The notes under the pieces were generated by a model. The model worked only from the letters and a program-made list of their open reading frames with translations. It was not told where the DNA came from and ran no database searches. The position numbers and the translations under genes are program-made. Shown piece after piece: positions 10,640 through 22,700 of a stretch of 64,000 bases of DNA. The stretch is from Trichinella spiralis (Eukaryota; Nematoda; Enoplea; Trichinellida; Trichinellidae): contig CM012953.1 of NCBI GenBank assembly GCA_000181795.3, forward strand, positions 9,049,083 through 9,113,082, read 5' to 3'. How positions within the stretch are numbered: position 1 is the first letter of the stretch; each line of letters opens with the position of its first letter.

Positions 10640-12633
10640 TCATTTTTTGCCTGCAGATTTGGTTTTCTTGGCGATCATCTTCTTTGCAGCAGTCGTTTTG
10701 CCAGCAGCAGCAGTAGCAGTAGCGGTCGGCTTTGCCTGGGTTTTGGACTTCGCTGGCGTTCCTGCTTTTGGCTTCACTGCAGCTTGACCTTTTTGTAATT
10801 TGCCTTTCTTTTCGACGACTTTCGGTCCAGGTACGGCAACTTTGCTGGCGATCTTGCTCTTGGCCGGCATTGGGGACTTTTTCATAGAGGAACTTTCAGT
10901 GATGGATTTCGAAGCGCTGGATCGTAAACTGGCAGATCGTCTGGCAGCCCGTTTTTCCATTGCTTTTTCCTGCATTGCAAAATAATTACAATAATAAAAT
11001 AATGAAACAAACCAATCGTGTCACACCTTTTGACGCTGCGCTAACAGTTTATGGTATTCCAAAGCTTGTTCTCGTCTCTTGATAGCACGACGACGTTTCA
11101 GAGCCAAGCGATGACGTCTTCGTTGCAGAACACGCGGAGTTATGAGACGCTGAATTTTCGGCGCTTTCGATCTTGCTTTCTTGCCTGATTTTGTGCATAA
11201 TTTACATATATTTGCATTAAAATAAGCAAAATTATTTAAAAAATAAAACAAAAAAAGTAAAGTACCATCTTTAGCGGGCAACTCGCGACGAACAACGTAT
11301 TTCCGTACATCATCTTCATAGCTCAAGTTGAAAAGTTTACGGATTTTCGACGCGCGTTTCGGTCCAAGCGGTCGAGGAATACTTTTATCCGTTAAACCTT
11401 CCACGTCGCCTTCACCTGAAAATTTCAAAAAATTTACATTTATTAAATATGCTTAATATAAATTTTCACGATCAACACTTGGTTACACTTCAATTCTGAA
11501 AAAGAAAATCCTGCCACTATCATCAACTTTTTACATTCATGCTACAGAACAACTGTTCTCCTTATCACAGAGTAAAATTTATCACATAAAAACACTGCTG
11601 CAAATAATCTTATTCGACAAACAAGTACTTACTTATTCACATGCAAAACATTAACACGAGAACATAATTTCACAATTATTCAAAATAAAATTCGTAATGG
11701 TAAAACAGCATGCACTAATATGCAAGATAAAATTATTACATTACACATCCATAAAACTGAAAAAAAGAATAATCCATCCACCGCTGCTAAAAATTATTAT
11801 ATATTTAAACTGACACATGCAGCATTTCAACTGTGAAATAAATTAAATCCCAAGTCATAAAATCTATTCAAATAATTTTAAATTTCAATAAGAAAAACAA
11901 ACATTTATATTATTTAAAACAAAATTATGCTCCGTTCATGTTACAAACTTTACATTCTTTAAAATGCATGCTGTGGAAGAATTAAATTTTCTACTTAAAA
12001 AACAATCCGTACATTACCCTTTTTAACAATCACCAAATTCAAAACTGATAGGTTTCCATCAACGATGCATCCTCGCACGGATTTTCTTCTTCTTTCACCG
12101 TCACGCCGTGGACGGTAGCACGAGTGACCTTTGCGCAACAGAAGTCGCACACGCTGATTAGTCAAAACCCCCTGCTTCATTGGAAAGCCTTGCTTGTCGT
12201 TGCCGCCGCTAATTTTCGCAATGTAACCCTACACAAAACGCGGGATAAAATGTTTTCAAACTCACAACATTCGACAAACGTACTTTCCACTGGTCATCAA
12301 TAGAAGACATATCCACTTCTTGCCCCATCCGTTTATCGTAAAAAATCCGCAACTTTCTTTCATCATCTATTTCAAAAGTTTTTTGACAAGCCGTTACCGG
12401 ATAGGCAACGTTCAACTAAAAATAAATTCACTTGATAAACGATATTTTAAATGAAAAACGCAAAATAAATATAAGAAAAAAATATTTCGAAAATTCTATT
12501 TCACCAATCATTTAAACCTGTACAAAAACAAATTTTTTGAATTAAAATACAGAAGTGTGATTATATTAAAAATTTGCAATTTACAAATAACGATGAAAAA
12601 CAGACAAACTGATAAAAATACATTTACCTTCAT
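10640..12633 (-). CDS. RPS6: 40S ribosomal protein S6 with extended Lys/Ala-rich C-terminal tail
   Basis: Six exons: 12633-12628 (only Met-Lys), 12415-12284, 12228-12018, 11415-11266, 11184-11027 and 10969-10640, all with GT-AG introns and matching phases. They give about 328 residues. The S6e fold is plainly conserved: [59 protein letters not shown], then [20 protein letters not shown] and [19 protein letters not shown]. Function: small-subunit ribosomal protein and target of S6 kinase. A kinase-site-like stretch [13 protein letters not shown] follows the core. Metazoan S6 is usually about 245-250 residues; here about 80 extra residues rich in K, A and P (repeats such as [21 protein letters not shown]) follow, resembling a histone H1 tail. 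The micro-exon start is supported by MK|LNV matching the family. Confidence 0.95.
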
Positions 12634-14289
12634 CACGCCACTTTTCTTGACACTTTCTTATAGAACAAATGAAAATCTTCACACAACCTAGATAAATAAA
12701 AAGTGCTAATTTTTAATTTAAATGACAAAAACATCATTTGTATGAAAACAAAATAAGGATTGAAATTTTAAAATATAATTTGGCATTTAACAAATAATAA
12801 ATTCGTTAAAAAGTAAAGTATCCACCAGCCAGACGTCAAGAAGGTGAATATAAAGTATAATGTTCAATGAAGCTATAATACATTTCTTTAAAAAGCATAA
12901 TTAATAAATAATAATAAATACACTGTTAAAAATAATAACGAAAACAGGCGCTATATAACATCAAAACTACAACCGATGAAGAAATTCATATAATGCAATG
13001 TAATGTAATATAATATATAATAATACTGAATTTTATGATTCGAATACGAAAAAACTTAACAAAAATCTTTTCTCACTACCAACGCTATAACAACCCACTG
13101 AACGTCGAGTTGGAATAATACTGTAGTTACAGCAATCAGGTATTAAAAGCAATTATGCCATCCCCATTTTAAACAACTAGCTGTGAGTTGAAAAATAAAA
13201 AAAGTTAAACCGGTTAAATCAGTCTCAGAAATATTTATTTTACTTAATAATTAGTCGCTTTCCTTTTTTTTCATTCTGTTACAATGCTTTAGTTATTTCA
13301 TTTTCTACCCCTTTTCTGCAGTATTCATTAAATACATTCATGAAAAAAGTTTAGCTGAAAATTTAAAATATGATGCATTAGTCATGACAATTTTTATTTT
13401 TTGGCAATTCCGTATAAAATGTATAAATTAACCGTAAACTATAACTTAATTAAATACTGCAATTATCAATGATAAATTAAATCATTAACAATAGAAAAAA
13501 GTAAAATATGTACGAAATTTTTTTAAAAATAATATTTAAAGTACTGGGCAATTGCACAGAGTTATTTTGGAATTTCTTCAAAAAATGATACTGTTATAAC
13601 AGTGCAGGCTAGTTGATGACGCCTGTTATATTCCAGAGTCAATGGAGGAAGATCAGGAAAGGCAAAGCAGATCATGAACCACGGCAATGTAGGACTCGGC
13701 TACCGTAGCAGGCACATTTGGACCTGACAATCGGTAGCAGAGTACGGTATCACGTGGAAGACAGATGCCAGGTATTGGTGGTGTGCGGTGTTGGTGAGCG
13801 ATCGATCGTGTTAACATTTTTTGTGATGGTTTGAAGCGATTGCTGGATGTTCGTTTTGTAAATCATTCACCTTACATGTCTTCCTTAAGAAGAATATGAT
13901 GCCGAAAGGTCAACTCGGACGGTGACGACCCGCCCGAGAACAACAAAGCGGTGGCCGACCCGCCTGCTGTGACGGAAGGTCCGTTACACTGTTTTATCTG
14001 AAAAAAATAGGCAGGTAAGAATTTATACGAATTAATTTATTTGCTTCAGTTTTCAGGCACTTTTATAAAGTAATTATAAACAAAAGTAAACATGATGTTC
14101 ACAGAAAAGCTCAAGCAATTAGTGCCCAGACACGAATTGTGAACCAAGCAGTGATATTGCATGTTAGCATACAACTTCAAGACCAAATTTATTCAATTTA
14201 AAGCTATGAAAAATATGTTTCTTATTCAACAAACTAAATATGTTGAAATGATAATATTTATAGCGAATTATTTAACCAACAACTTTATT
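12634..14289. other. RpS6 upstream region and a GC-richer inserted block
   Basis: 12634-13550 is AT-rich and presumably includes the RpS6 promoter, with no recognised motif I would defend. From about 13600 to 13990 the composition changes abruptly to GC-richer DNA (for example GGTGACGACCCGCCCGAG) without a long open frame. The GACGACCCGC stretch recurs in similar form at about 56434 (TAACGACCCGC), beside the MULE cluster. I read this as a fragment of a mobile element of unknown type. Confidence 0.4.
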
Positions 14290-15962
14290 TTCATGTAAAT
14301 ACGGTAATATACTGTAATGTCGAGTTGGCGAGTATAGCTGTTTGTTGTTCGTTTGTGATTTTGCGATTTGTGTGAATGTAGTTTGACTTGTTGTTTTCAT
14401 AGTAGACAATATGCCTTACGAAAAGAAAGATAAGCGCTACTGCGGTTATTGGAGAGGACAACGTGCAGTTTTTTGTCATGATAAGCTATCCAACTGAAAA
14501 TGGAAATCTAACCGACGAATAATATATCAATGAAGATTTATTGGATGAAGTTATCCATTATGGAATAGACAAAGAAGACACAGCAGCTGCCTTTGTGAAA
14601 AAGGGAACTCGAGAACCAAGAACATCGTAACGAGCTCACCCGAGAGTCGAACTCAAACAGCACCACAGCTTTTGTCAGTGAATCGCATCGAGTTGTTTCA
14701 TTTGAATTCTTTCTTCAGAAGACAAGACAGTTCGCCTTACAGAAAGGAAGCGCTATTGCGGTTAATTGAGAGGACAACATGCAGTTTTTTTATCTTCTTC
14801 TGCTGAGTGGGTAGGACACAAATGAAAATTTATTTTGCAGCTCAGCTGAAGACACACACGTGTACGTATTGTTTCGTGAGTTATAAACCGAAACCGCTTT
14901 ATTCGACTTAAGCGGTATTTTCACTTGGTTAATAACTCGAAACTCGAGGCAGAAGACAAAAAGGAAGCAATAGAGAGCGTTATACGTATATATGAACAGT
15001 CGTTCATATTTTTTCAGAACGTTAACCATCGTTAATTCGATGATTCCTTACAATGGTCCTTACACGAACAAAATGCTGAAGTGTGACAAAGTACCCATAC
15101 AATTTGGTGACGTTATACGTATATATGAACAGTCGTTCATATTTCTTCAGAACGTTAGCCATCGATAATTCGATGATTCCTTACAATGGTCCTTACACGA
15201 GCAAAATGCTGAAGTGTGACAAACTACCCATACAATTTGGTGAGAAATTACTTATGGTTTCGTCCTCGTACGAGGATATGGTTTATTGTCGAACACAAGA
15301 GAATATGAAATACGAGAAAGAAAAGGAAGAGGAAAACAAAATCGAAAACATTTTCCTGTTCAAAAACATCAACTGAAGATGGACCTGCAATCCAGTGTTA
15401 TCACTTTTAGCGAACTTCGCACTGCAGTACTTGTTCCTGAATCAAATGAATCTGGAATGAAAGTGCTCGTAAATGCGATCCTACGCATTCGAAAAAACTC
15501 TTCTCGGACTGTTAATCCAAGATGAGTTTTTTCATTCCTCTGAACATTGTCACGGATAAAGCCCTATGAAAATGATTTCAATTTGTCTCTTGATTATGCG
15601 CCGTTGGAATCCATTCTTCATTCAGTCAACAGCCAAGTTGAAAATGCGTTACGGTGAATATGAATAAGGCGTTTTAATTCTTGTCGATGAATTAAAAGAC
15701 TGCAAAAAGATGTGACTGCCTGCAGCTTCTGGAACAGAAAATTCCATTTCTAATGGCATGGGACGTTTTTCGTCAATGGAGATGACAATGTAGTGCACGG
15801 CAATGTAGACAATATTCAACTGACAACTTAATTTTCAGATTTGTACTGTAATATACTATATGTACCGAGTCGGCGAGTTTAGTCGTTCGGCGTGTGTTTG
15901 TGTGTGATTTGGCAATTGTTTATGAGTTTTGACTAATTTGTTGTATTGTCTTTGTAATAAAA
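14290..15962 (+). mobile_element. Second piggyBac-derived element, strongly decayed, flanked by direct repeats
   Basis: Pieces of a piggyBac transposase appear in order on the + strand. At about 14500-14560 there is an acidic N-terminal block (ENGNLTDE, stop, YINEDLLDEV) that matches the element at 1998-2978. At 14979-15244 there are two tandem copies of a block encoding LAIDNSMIPYNGPYTSKM and the following K-rich motif, which is the region of the first catalytic Asp. At about 15360-15480 and 15680-15760 there are weaker later blocks (for example VDELKDCKK). Stops and frameshifts are numerous. Flanking the element, 14296-14400 and 15842-15945 are similar direct repeats (shared cores TAATATACT, GAGT[TC]GGCGAGT, TTTGTGTG). 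The repeats could be an LTR-like duplication or two copies of a host repeat. Confidence 0.6.
14979..15244 (+). repeat. Tandem duplication, 133-bp unit, two copies, inside the piggyBac relic
   Basis: Unit 1 is 14979-15111 and unit 2 is 15112-15244. Both start GTTATACGTATATATGAAC and end in ATACAATTTGGTGA, and differ at only a handful of positions. Each unit encodes the first catalytic-Asp region of the transposase. Because 133 is not a multiple of three, the duplication itself shifts the reading frame. Confidence 0.9.
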
Positions 15963-16228
15963 GTTCTATACGTGTTCCTGGGCGTGTTGCATATTTTTGT
16001 AATATTTCAATGTATACGTTAATACATTTTAGCGTCTTTATGACAATGACGAAAAATGAAATAATTGATTATTTACTTAAAATACATTTTTCGCAGGCTT
16101 AATTCTATAAATTGGTTAATGAAAGCTTTATGAACTGACACTTTAACAATGTTTACAACGCAAGATATGTTTTGTTCAAATATTTGTTATTTAAAAAATA
16201 TTTAATGGCAGTGAAATAAATTGATACG
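15963..16228. promoter_or_regulatory. Putative REV1 upstream region
   Basis: Short AT-rich gap between the decayed piggyBac element and the REV1 start codon. It must contain the REV1 promoter or 5' leader if the gene is complete. No specific element is recognised, so only position supports this entry. Confidence 0.3.
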
Positions 16229-19200
16229 ATGGACAGTGAGGACGAATCGAATCATCGTAAAGAAAGCGAATGGAAAGGATGGGTAAGAAATGATGCTTTT
16301 AATTAAACTGTAATTTGTGATTAATTTTTACAGAGTGATTATATGAGTTCAAAGAAAGAGAAATTGGCTAAACAGTTTGAAGAAAGTGATTTCCAGAGCG
16401 AACCGAAGAAAAATATTTTCGCCGGCATATCGGTATATGTGAATGGTTACACAGGTTGGTGATTTAGTTTAAATAGAAACAGTTGTGGCGATAATTCAGT
16501 TCAGATCCGCCTGCTGATCAGTTGAAACGGCTCATTTTGGAATATGGAGGAAAATACGATTTATACCAGAGTATGAAAATTACTCATGTAATTGCTTCTG
16601 TTCTGCCACATGTGAAAATAAAGAAATTAGTTGGAAGTGAAAAAATAATGAAACCAGATTGGATATTGGATAGGTAATAGTAAGTGTGTTATTTTTTGGA
16701 ATGCTTTTCAATGAAAACAGAATTCCAACTTCAGTATTGCTGCTGGTCGACTGTTGCCGGAGAATGATTACAGATTGTATTTTGGTGGTTCGAATTTGGA
16801 CGGCAAAATAAAAAGTGACTTAGTAATGAAACCCGGTGCAGAGGATTTGGATGCGAGGCAGCGTCAGGCAAAGCGTCGTCACGTTGACTGTACAGATTAT
16901 TCGAATTATTTTGAAACTTTCTACAAACATTCAAGATTGCATTTCATTTCGACAACGGCTCAAAAAATGAAATCCTTCGTGCAACAGTTGCAAACTTGTC
17001 AAGTGGATACTTTTGATGAAAATCGTCAAGAGTTGATCAATTCGATTTTGAAAATGGAACCTTGTTGCTCTTCAACGCCGACTGACACGCAAGAGCAGCA
17101 AAGCTATATCATGCATTTGGACATGGATTGTTTTTTCGTCTCTGCAAGCTTGCAAAATTATCCCCTGCTAAGAGGCAAACCTGTGGCTGTAGCTCATTCC
17201 AATCATTCGGATCAAGCGGTTGAGTTGGATTCTTGGGCCGAAATTGCTTCCTGCAATTATGAGGCCAGAATGTGCGGCGTTCGCAACGGCATGCGACTTG
17301 GTAGCGCGTTGGAGCTTTGTCCAAATTTGAAAACCATCTCTTACGATTTCGAAAGATACGCTGAAATTTCGCAAACGATTTATTCGTTGATTGCAAAGTG
17401 AGATATTGTTTTGGGTAAATTAAGTTTTATTGTACTCAACGATTATATTTATTTATCAGATATACTCGAGATTTGGAAGCTGTTAGCTGCGATGAAATGT
17501 TTGTTGATTTGAAAGAATTGTGCTTGAATACTGGCGTTCGACCATTGCAGTTTGCCAGCTTCATCAGGGAGGAAATTTTCAAAACAACCGGCTGTACTGC
17601 ATCTGTTGGAATAGGTGAACACGGGATATTCTTCTTCTTCTTCTTCTTTTTCTTTTTGATTTACTTTAATTAAGAAAAATAAATACACATTGCAGGTACG
17701 AACAAGCTCGTTGCCAGACTTGCTACGAAAGTTGCCAAGCCAAATGGACAATTTCAAGTTCTAAAAGCAGAAGTATCCCAATTCATGAAAGCAACTAAAG
17801 TTGCAGATTTGCCCGGTATTTTTGAAAAACTTTAATTCAAATCTTATTGAAGACAGTAATCTTTTTTTCCCATTTTAGGTGTTGGTGTGCACATTTGGCA
17901 AAAATTGTCTGAAAGGAATATTTTCACTTGTGAAGATTTGCTGCAAGTCGATCTGGGCCAGTTGCAACGTGATTTTGGTAAAAAGACTGCCACAGCTTTT
18001 TACCAGAAAGCTCTAGGACGTGACGATAGTTGCCTGAAGGCGGAAATTGACCGAAAATCGATCAGCTGCAATGTCAATTATGGGATTCGATTTAATACAG
18101 TATGTTAGTATTGTTTTGGTGAAAATGAAAAAAATTATCATTCAATTTCAGTTGAAAGATGCTCACGGTTTTTTGGAAAAGCAGAGCGAAGAGTTGGCTA
18201 AACGAATGGTTGACAATCAAGTCGAAGCGAAACATATCACGTTGAAATTGATGGTATTTCAGGGAAAATTTTCCTTGTTAAAATAGATTTATTTCACCGT
18301 TGTTTCAGATTCGTGCGCCTGAGGCTTCAGTGGAAACCAAAAAATACATGGGCCATGGAATTTGCAATACAGTTTCCCATTCGGTCGCTTTGGCCAACTA
18401 CACATCCGATGCGAACAGCATTGCTAAAGAAGTTTTAAATCTTTTCAAACAATTCAATGCTACCGTATCTGACATACGAGGGGTATTGAAATTATATCTA
18501 ATTTTTATATATCGTAATTTAATTTGTGCATATTTTTTTGCTTGCGAATTAAGATTGCGTTGTCGGTTAAAAAGTTAAAAAATTTACAACAGACGAAAGA
18601 GGAAAATTCCAATTCACTGATGAAAGCATTCTTGAAGCAGCCGACCAAACAGTGTGATAAAGACATCACGCCAGTTAAAGAACAGCCTGTAGGTGTTGGA
18701 CGGTAATTTTAAATTTTATAATAAAAAACATCATTTCAGTCGTGTGCGATAAATTTGAAGCGAACGACAATAGCGAATGATATGCCTACAGTATGGTTTC
18801 TTTTATTGATTTATTGAAAAATTGCACAACGACGTATAATTAATTAATTAATTAATTAATCAATTTAGAATGCAGCAAACAAGTCATCGTCGTCGTCGTC
18901 TGTGATTTCGAAACCAAATAATGTATTCGAAGTAATTGACAAAGAAAATTATGAAAAATGCAAAACGCTCATTTATTCGTGGGCATTGCAGAATGAGAGT
19001 AAATTTTCAATTTTTGCACATTTGTCAATTAAATTCATATTTTTAATAAGAAAAACAAAAAGAAAATTAATAAAGAAATATTTTTTTGTTCAGTTCCAAA
19101 TAGTGCTGATATCTCATACGTGAAGAGTTACCTTTTGAAACTGGTCGATGCGTTGTATTTGGAAAAAGTGGAATCACTTTTGAAATTACTCAGGTAAAAA

Positions 19201-19362
19201 ATAATTGCACAATTCTCTTCCAAGCAGTATATTAATTTGATAATTAATAATTTCAGGCAAGCAGCTCGCGAAAGGAAATCGTTGAATGGTGTTTTCAATT
19301 CAATGCATGAACAAGTACAAGATGCTGTAGTTCGACGTTTCGGATTTTTGCTGGACATTTGA
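16229..19362 (+). CDS. REV1: DNA repair polymerase REV1 (Y-family deoxycytidyl transferase)
   Basis: Fourteen exons: 16229-16282, 16334-16454, 16505-16673, 16735-17397, 17460-17614, 17696-17815, 17879-18099, 18152-18253, 18309-18482, 18554-18688, 18740-18790, 18869-18998, 19094-19193 and 19257-19362. They give about 766 residues with consistent phases. Domains in order: BRCT (residues ~45-120, IFAGISVYVNGYT ... KPDWILDS), and the Y-family polymerase with catalytic motifs HLDMDCFF (17111-17134) and SCDEMF (17484-17501). Helix-hairpin-helix/thumb follows (TNKLVARLATKVAKPNGQ, ADLPGVGVHIW), then little finger, then the REV1 C-terminal domain (SYVKSYLLKLVDALYLEKVESLLKLLR) that binds other translesion polymerases and REV7. 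It inserts dCMP opposite abasic sites and damaged G. The linker between polymerase and C-terminal domain is short and I see no ubiquitin-binding motif with the typical Leu-Pro core. It is convergent with the phosphorylase kinase gene. Confidence 0.95.
18836..18862. repeat. (TTAA)n microsatellite in a REV1 intron
   Basis: Perfect TAAT/TTAA tetranucleotide run within the intron between the exons ending at 18790 and starting at 18869, just before the acceptor CAATTTAG. Confidence 0.85.
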
Positions 19363-19736
19363 TTTGAACAGTAGCTCTAAATTTTTGTTGGACAGTGTTT
19401 ATTGAATATGAATAAATGAATAACAACTTGTCGTTTTTGTTTCTGAATTTATTTATTTATTTGAATTGAATAATGACAATGAAAATGCAAAGTTCGAACA
19501 TAAGCATTAACTAAATTGAACTAGAAAAAAAGTGATAAATTTATGAAAATTCTAATTTTTCTATTCAAAATAATATACCACCACCATTTGAAAGTGGAAA
19601 CCTGAAGCACCTACTTGTCAATAGCTACTACAGTCAATACGGTATGCTCTGGCATGGTAATAATGAAGACATATTAATTGATTAAGCGATAAAATTGAAA
19701 CTATGAATTCAAAATGGCTGTAAACGTCCAACTTGG

Positions 19737-22700
19737 TCAACTAACTCGACAACCTGTGTCACAAGAAATTTGCTTCTTCGAATCACCACTGTCAGATTCA
19801 ATGCTCAACAAGTCATTGATCACTGCCTGAAAATAAAAATATTTGAAAAAATTTTATTCTATTATTAAATCAAAATGGATGAACAAAAAAAGAAAGCACA
19901 TTTTTACATACTTTCGCCAAATAAGTAGAACTTCCACCGAGGAAATGTGGATAGAGTTCGTAAAATGGCGTCATATCTTGACGATCAGTTAAATTCTTGT
20001 CAGCAGCATAATAGCCGAATGCTTGGGATATGAGCTGATTTTGAAAGAAAAAAGGTAAGGTAAAAAAAGAAAGATTTGAGTGAAATTTGTACAGAACAGT
20101 TAGTGAATTTTACTTTGTCCATGTCGACTTTTTTGTTGAATTTCAGTTCTGGATTGCGTTGAAGAATGATGGACAAGATGACGAAAAGCTGATCAAAAAC
20201 AAATATTCAATATCAATCGAATGTCCAGTGGAAAATTTGCAAAAAATTTGCATACCTCAACCATGACTTGCCTGTATTCGGGTACTTGGATACGGCTGAG
20301 CAGCTCGTCAATGGTCAAAGCGAAATTCAACTCATACTCGGTCATGTCTGACAGAGTGGGTTGTTGGGGTAAATGATAGCTGGCGACCACAATACCGTCC
20401 GATGTACGTTCCAACGTTCGCCACATGTGTTCGAAAAAATCCGGCGGAACACGATTCAACGATCCGTTCAGCTGACGTTGTTGCATCGCTGTTCTGAACA
20501 TTGAAGCATATGAAAATGTAAGAAAACTTACTTGGATTATCATTTTCAATCACAAAATGCTTATTATATACAGTTGGCTGAAATTTTTCATCGAAAGCAG
20601 ACTGCGCACCAACAATTTCACATCAGTCGGCGACAGATCGTAAACGGATGAATTTCCCTCTTTGTTGCCAAAATTCAACATCAAATTCAACGCATGAACC
20701 AACCATCTATGAAACGACAACAATTCAAATATATATATATATATATATATGCACAAATTTAATTAAAATTTTCAAATACCCTATTCGAACTTTTAATATT
20801 CCAATAAACAATTCCGGTTCGACCGAAATGAAATGTCCCAAGACGATAATCAATTCTTGCTGCAAAACACAAGCAGCTATATTATGGGGAAAGCAGACTC
20901 TGTACAATTCTTCTTCGATCACATTCGGAGTCACTGGAGAATCGATGATCACTTCTTCACCACCGAAAACACCAACAGTCAACTGAAAATTACAATTTCC
21001 CATCGACTATGCTAATTTCTGCTTATTCAACAACAACAACAACAACAACAAATAAATAAATAAAACTTTAGATACTCTTTTTCCTCGAACTAGTATCGAC
21101 GTGATCGACGGTGCCAAACTGTCGACCACTTTGCGAAGCAGTGCTGCACAATAACGAACCACTCGCCTTAAAACAAACACTTTTATACATTCTGTTTATT
21201 TTATCATTTGATTATAAAGCAAAAAACATAATCTGCTTTAAAAAAATACATATTTTTTACCATGTTTTTGACAATGCTGCTTGACGACAAACACGTTCCA
21301 ATTTTACTCGAACCGTAACTGAAATATGAATTGAAAATAAAAAAATTTTTTTTTCATAAATGCATTTTGTTTTGATTATTAGCAAACAAAAAGTGAATAC
21401 TGTCGTCGACAATTTTAAAATCAACACCATGCCTCTCGTACAACAACCACAACAACCTGCACTGGGTATAAAGAGCTGCTTTTGGAAGGTTTTTCAACGT
21501 GGCAATAATCTCTTCTGTTGGTTGTGTTTTGAACGGCTATGCAAATGTGCACGTGTCGATGAGCAAAACAAACAAACAAACAAACAAATACCTCAACGTT
21601 GAAATCTTTATCTGTTACCGCTTCCATCAAGCAGTGGGACAAGTCGCTCAGACTGCTGTAATCAGACATGCTTTTCACTTCTCGCATTGGCTCCGGAATG
21701 AAATCGACAGAATATCCTTGAGGGGCGAAATCTAAATGTTCGAAACAACCAGCTGACAATAAATTCTAAAAATACAAAAACAAAATATACTGAACATTTG
21801 AAAAATATTTTAAATTCAATTTTACTTGCAATCTTCCAACCCGGACTCGTATTCCATTGCAAAGGCCACTTTTCAAATCTACCAACAGACTTAAAACTTT
21901 CGAAAAATGCTCACCGCAGACCAATTCTTCCGTTAAAAGTAGGCAAATGGTCGGTCGACCAGCCAACTGCCATCGGCATTCGATAAATTTCAAATCTCTC
22001 TTAGAAAATATTATCAATATTCAATAGATAATAAACTTTGCTAATAAAATTCTTTTTTTACAAACTTCACACCTTGATATCATCAATTAATACTTCAGTA
22101 TCGCTGGATAAATAAAAATCTTGAACATCAAACAACAACGGATAGCAAAGTACTGTTTCACCAAATACACGATAAACCTGAATTGAAATTAATCAATTAT
22201 CATTATTATCTTTTTTCTACTACATTGATAAATCCCATCTGGAGGAATCTTACTTTGCTAGTACCAAGAGCTCCTAGAGGACGATTCGGACGACCGGACA
22301 GTTGTAAGCGAACATTTTTTCCAAGATTTTCAAAAACTTTTACCATTTGTCCAGAGCTCCAAATTTGCACCGGTTCCACTTGATGCAACGTCTGAGTTGT
22401 TATACCGTATGTTGAAAGCATTGTCTGCAATTTCTGGCTTTCTGTTATAAAGGCGATTTGCAGTACTGGATTTCTTAAACTACCCTAAGATATATAACAA
22501 AATTATTATCCAATTCAAAAGTGTTGCTTCTAAAATACAAATTCGTAGAACAACAAATCAAGTACAATTTATACCTGGAAAACTGAATGCCGATTATCCA
22601 TCTTCGGTCGTTGATTAGCAGGCAAATGACGATAACTCGGATCTATGTCACTTACGTGGATCAAATTTTCTTCTAAAAATATGATTAAAATCAAACGAAT

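Noticed and set aside
17109-17396. Open frames on the - strand inside REV1
   Set aside because: They are antisense to the conserved polymerase motifs and have no independent support.
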